From assembly GCA_026120185.1 (NCBI GenBank), contig JANUWF010001937.1:992001-1056000 (forward strand): 64,000 nt of DNA, read 5' to 3'. The notes below the pieces were generated by a model. It was given only the letters and a program-made list of their open reading frames with translations, was not told where the DNA came from and did not search any database. Each line of letters starts with the position of its first letter. Within the stretch, counting starts at the first letter, position 1. Source of the DNA: Voacanga thouarsii (taxonomy: Eukaryota; Streptophyta; Magnoliopsida; Gentianales; Apocynaceae). Position numbers and translations under genes: made by a program. Below, piece by piece: positions 59,399 through 64,000 of this stretch.

Positions 59399-61035
59399 AC
59401 TAACTATGAAGGTTTGAGCCTTAAAAATGACATCATTTGGTTAGTTTTTTTTTTTAGCCAAAAAAAAAAAGCCAAAATATATCTAACAATTTAAGTGGAA
59501 GATAAAAAAGACTCAAGATAGTGTATTAGAGGTCAAAAGAACAAGATTGGAAGTGCAAAGTAGAGGTTGCACAGCTGGATGCATGGCCATGCATCTAGCA
59601 TCATGTTTGGCCTTGTATGACCGTACAGATTGTAGGCAAGCAAACTTTATTTTCTTTATTTAGTTTTTAATTTGTTTTTAATTCCACAAATTGTAATGTT
59701 TGTTAAGCCCTAAATATAAGTTTGCTTGCCTTCTAAAGCAAGGGTTTGCAACCCTAAGTAGCTTATGTTATGCTTTCTATGTATAACTTATTATTACACT
59801 TGTAATATAACTTTGTTGATATTTGATGAATGAAAATCTCTTGTGAGAGCTTTTCTCAATGGTTTCTTCTCATACAATACTAAGACCATCTTAGGCTTCT
59901 AGTTCTTACCTTAGATTAGGTCTCTTAACTTCTACGAATAGATCAATTAGTTCTCTAAAATAGATCTTAGATTCTTATCCATTTAAGATTTTTCCTAGGA
60001 GTCTAATTGATTGCATGGATCATCCTATCCAAGTTATTCTTGGCTCCTAACGATTCTTATCCATTTATGTGGACTGGGTTATAAAAAGTCTTTTGCAGTT
60101 AAGGGGTTTTTAGTTAGTCTTGGGCTTTTTGAACATAGGGGAATAAGAGGTAAATAAGATAGGGATATTAGTTCTAAGTCCTATGATATCATGTTCAGTA
60201 TAGGCTAAGGCAATTTGTAAAGTCTATGGGCCATCCAATTGGTTTGTGGATAAAGTTTATTTGATTGGACTTTGCTTTGCGGGCTGTCCAATTAGTTAAT
60301 GCATAAAAAAAATATTTATTAATGGTTTTATCAATCAAGGATTGATTTGGATTATCAGAGATTGATGTGATTTTTGCTGATGTACTCAAAAAAATTATTT
60401 GTTGGGTGGGTTTATTAGAATAAATTTTCGATGGGCATACTTCATTGTAATACTAGGTGGTTGGTTTCTCTAATTGATTGGTGGTGATGAGATTTGGGTT
60501 CATGGTAATTATCCCTTTCTGGATTTCTAGCATAGAAGGATGAATATGGGATTTAGGAGAAGTAAAGCGATACGAGCATGAAAGGGCCTTCTTCACAAGA
60601 ATCTCGTGGCTCAATGGTCAATAAAAATTAAGAATAATAGTACTCAAAATAGTGATTTAATGCATGAAATTTGAAATTTAAATAATATTCAATGCAAGAC
60701 TTAAACCCTAGCACAAAAAATGATCTTAAAACTTTAAGAATTATGAATTGAATCTTGCAAAGTACCCCCAATAACCCTCAACCTAGTTAGGAGTCAAGAA
60801 TAACTTGGACAAGATAAATTTGGGTAACTAATTTAATCTTCTAAAAGAATCTTAAATGAGCTAGAATCTAAAACCTATTTTAGAAAGAGAATTGATCTAA
60901 GGAAGATTAAAGACTTAATTCTTAGATTGAACTAAACTCAAAGAGAAGTCTTGATGGATCAGGCAAAACAATGAGGAATCACCTTCACAACTCTCTTAGA
61001 GAGTTTCTTCAAGAGAGTTATAACCCTAAACTATT

Positions 61036-61066
<31 letters not shown>

Positions 61067-61900
61067 CTAACCCTAAACTATTAGGACTACTAATTCTAGT
61101 TAAAAGAAGGCCTAAAAATAAGTTTAATGGCCTTAAAAGTTTAGAAAGTCACGTAAATTGAAAATTAATCAAAACAAACTTCAAAATTGCAAAACAAGAC
61201 ATATTAACCATAATCAACCAATGCCAATTGAGTTAAGGAGGCCGACATTAGCTTCTCACTACCTTAGCCAACAAAGTTCCTAAATTCAACTGGCACAAGT
61301 TACGCTGGCTGGCTGGTGTCGACTATTGTATATCTTTCAACAACAACTGTTATCATGCACTTTGATCATTGCTTAAGTACCCCCATTCATTATTTAAGTG
61401 TTTTCCTTGATTCTCCATGTGAACTTCGGGTTACTTTTGACATGCTTTGATCTTCCTTTCACAACCCATTTCTTGATCATTTTCTTAGTTCTTGGCTATT
61501 GGCTTAATAGGCTTGAAGTTTTTCTTAAAATCACTTGAATCCTATTTTTGCCTATAGAACAATAAGTTGTGTCTTGACTCTCCATCCCCCAACTTTAGGT
61601 ATACCATGTTATGTGAGCAAGTTCTTATCATTTTTCCCTTCTTTGTAGTGATTCGTCCTAGAATTGATGTGTTATATTGCTTGAGTGGAATTCTCTGTAT
61701 AAAAATTTAAACAAGAGTTTTTGTGATCTTAACAAGGCTTTTCCCTTATCTTTTCTCCATACTTCCTTAGACATGGGAATTTCACTAGATGATGGCCCAT
61801 TTTTCTTAATATTGCCTTTGTTCACTTTCCCTTGAATGACATCTATCCAACTTTTTTTTCACCTTTTGTTGTTGTGAACTTTCTTCCAATTCACGATTGT
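59399..61900. other. Repeat-rich spacer with an inverted pair, no gene seen
   Basis: A block at about 59840-60075, containing GATCAATTAGTTCTCTAAAA and CCAAGTTATTCTTGGCTCCT, reappears as its reverse complement at about 60780-61020 with moderate divergence. These may be LTR or leader fragments of the gypsy element whose gag lies further right. A short GT/GC microsatellite occupies about 61030-61058. Confidence 0.45.
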
Positions 61901-63240
61901 TTAAGGGAATATTTTTTTTACCTCATTCATTATACACAATTGCTCCTCAACAAACATGTCACCATTGAGCTCCTTTTTTTCTTCATACTCATTCTTCTTC
62001 AATACTCTTGGTTGTTGTAGGCTGTCCCTTAGAAAATAAAGTATGTTTGAGAACTCCTTAGTTGCTCCATTCATGGAATACAATCGGCCCACTTCAACCT
62101 CTCCATCTTCATTAAGCTCCTTTCTATCTAATGTAAGTGTTTGATCCTCAATATTCTCAACACTTTCTTTAACCTTCTTAGTTTCAAGTTTGGCCCTTTG
62201 TTCTTCATCATAATACTTCATCTTCAACTGAAGTGTTTTTAACGTTTCGTTACTTGACTCTTTGAAGGACTTCCATTGAAAATCAAGTGACATGTGACAA
62301 TAGCTACAATAACATTCACAAAGAATTGCACCATTCGCTTGAAAATCTTCCTTTATTCCTTGATTAATTATTCTTGGGCATTCACAAGTGTCATAGCTAT
62401 ATTTCCAACAAGTAGAGCAAACAAAATCTCGTCTTCTTCTTGAGCCCTTCTTTGGAAAATTCTGCACTTCATCCTTTTTCTTTTGCCTCATTTTTCTTGG
62501 ACTTCATGAGTAGCATGTTGAAAGTTCTTACATATTTAGCACTTATTGTCATAATAGTTTGGTACAAATTGCTTTATCATCAAATATTTCATCATCTCCC
62601 AATATACCACTGTTTGGTAGCCTATACGCATTCTTTGTATTTTTACTTGTACCACCATTCTAAAGTATTTTTGAAAAACTCCATTTATGCCCATTTCACC
62701 TGATTTCTTTTTCACTACATTCAAAGCCTTCTAACAAGTGTTCCATTTTTTCCCATCCATAATACATTTTCAAATCACTCTTCCCATGGAAGAAAGGTAC
62801 AACTTCTCAATATGCTTTAGCTCACTCTTCTCCTTATCTTCCTTTCTTCTTTGCAACCCTTTCGTTGAATATTTTTGTGATCCTCTCACACAAACCCCAT
62901 CATTCTAATAATTTAGATCCTCATATTTTTCCTCTTTATAATCCTAATCATTTTCATGAAGTCTATCATATTCTTTCCTATTTGTACTTGACCCTTCATC
63001 ATAGTCATCACTCTTACCTTTCACTTACTTAGGATGCAAGTTCTCATAGTTATCACCATGTCTTCCACCACTAACCCTTCCATAATCAATACTTTTAGTC
63101 TTAGACAACTCATGACAACCATTCCTCTTACTTTGACTCCTCATATGAGATAGACTCCAATAATCATGTGAACCTTCTTGAGCCATGATGTGATCTTTTG
63201 AAAGAGATTGACTTGCAAAAATTGAGTGATAGAACAAGAA
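61901..63240 (-). pseudogene. Ty3/gypsy gag remnant
   Basis: On the minus strand, an N-terminal low-complexity part (63237-63025, Ser/Arg/His-rich) is followed after stops by a capsid-like block around 62724-62536. Its QTVVYWEMMKYLMIKQFVPN matches the W-x-x-M...M-x-x-F-P motif of the retrotransposon gag domain. ORF 62491-61901 (196 codons) follows. It has a CSTCWKYSYDTCECP segment (about 62425-62375) and an ECYCSYCHMSL segment (about 62310-62280) that could be degenerate zinc knuckles, then a Lys/Glu-rich tail. No protease or RT is seen downstream. The lineage cannot be set. Confidence 0.6.
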
Positions 63241-64000
63241 AGGTTCTCACTTTACTCCCTCACCTCTTTAGCATTCTTTTGAATAACACTCTTCTCATGT
63301 GTATGCCTTTTTTTTTTTTTTTTTTTTGTTCTTTTCACAAAAATTTCACCTTTTTGGATTTTTTTTTTCAAATACTCATTACTTGTTGATTTTCTTTTCA
63401 AAAACATTCTTAATTGTTTAAGAATTAGTCCGGCTAGATAAGTCTACCTAATTTTTCAAAGACAATCAATTGGGGGTCTTAGGGGAATTCAATCAAACAC
63501 TTGATAGGTACCAATGAATAAGGCAGGTTCAAGCAAGAATTCAAAGATACAAAAGCTCAACAATCTCGAATACTAAGTAAAAAAATTGCAAGGAAGCAAG
63601 TAAAGAAAAGAGATAGTAATTTGTAGACAAAAATAAAAAAGAAAATAAAAACTAGTTCGTGGAATAAGATAGACAAAGATGTCTAAAACTTGCTCATTAG
63701 ATTGCAACAAGTGGAGGGTCTTGAATGTGCAAAGAATCAAACAATGTGACAAGAATTCAAATCACAAGATCCATCGGAATGTAAGCAAATGAATAAATAT
63801 GATCATATAAGCCACACAAACTCGAATAATTGAAGAAGGATTTATAATGATATTCACTAAGTAGAGCACCACAAGAATTCAAGGATGGACAAGTTTAAAC
63901 CAATTCCAAATACTATAAGGAGACTATAATCTAGGTATTCAACCCATCAATAACAAAAAATATAACAAGAAAGTTTTTAAAAAGTGATAGATGAAATGTA
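63241..64000. other. Possible gypsy leader/LTR sequence, no gene seen
   Basis: A T run lies at about 63309-63328. The remainder (63430-64000) is non-coding and lies upstream of the gag remnant in its transcription direction. No partner repeat is in the window. Confidence 0.3.

Noticed and set aside
60605..60640. tRNA box A-like word GTGGCTCAATGGTCA
   Set aside because: No box B at a suitable distance, so neither a tRNA nor a SINE can be supported.

Overview
This is a gene-poor, AT-rich eudicot nuclear window in which one intact protein-coding gene sits in nested transposable elements. The plant assignment rests on Ale-type and Sirevirus-type Copia elements, CACTA and Mutator-like elements, a plant mobile domain (PMD) gene, an RWP-RK (RKD) gene, a Stowaway MITE and a Ve/Cf-type receptor-like protein. 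The species cannot be named from the sequence alone.

Left third (1-26640). A truncated long LTR (1-2710) abuts a 1.9-kb Copia LTR with its primer binding site (3301-5207). From about 6.8 kb to 26.6 kb lies a decayed Mutator-like (MULE) unit. It has a broken PMD pseudogene (6798-9140), a 200-bp hairpin (9256-9453), and a MULE transposase pseudogene split into three pieces (10184-10931, 15136-16264, 25754-26637). The transposase was cut by two later insertions: a 4.2-kb long-LTR sequence (10932-15130, itself carrying a tRNA-derived SINE) and a 9.5-kb Sirevirus-type Copia element (16265-25753).

Centre (27-42 kb). There is a CACTA transposase remnant (29.7-30.5 kb). Next is a complete non-autonomous CACTA element with ATA target duplications (31310-34605), filled with a TA microsatellite and a roughly 195-bp tandem array. 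Then comes the most notable object: an Ale-type Copia element (34812-40127) with 367-bp LTRs that are about 98.6% identical and perfect GCTAA target duplications. Part of its gag-pol interior has been replaced by an antisense, intron-containing RKD (RWP-RK transcription factor) gene. A Mutator-type foldback element (40620-41934) follows, with a Stowaway MITE inside one of its arms.

Right part (42-64 kb). The single-exon receptor-like protein gene (43128-46229, minus strand) is intact, with a TATA box and a W-box upstream and a poly(A) signal downstream. Beyond about 3.8 kb of AT-rich sequence lies a 5'-truncated L1-type LINE (50173-54055) interrupted by a 1.73-kb solo LTR with perfect ATTCC duplications. 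Further right are a decayed CACTA element with an ORF1-like pseudogene (54166-59398), inverted repeat fragments, and a gypsy gag pseudogene (61901-63240).

Apart from the receptor-like protein, no host gene is intact. The RKD copy keeps an unbroken RWP-RK domain but has a premature stop in its fourth exon.
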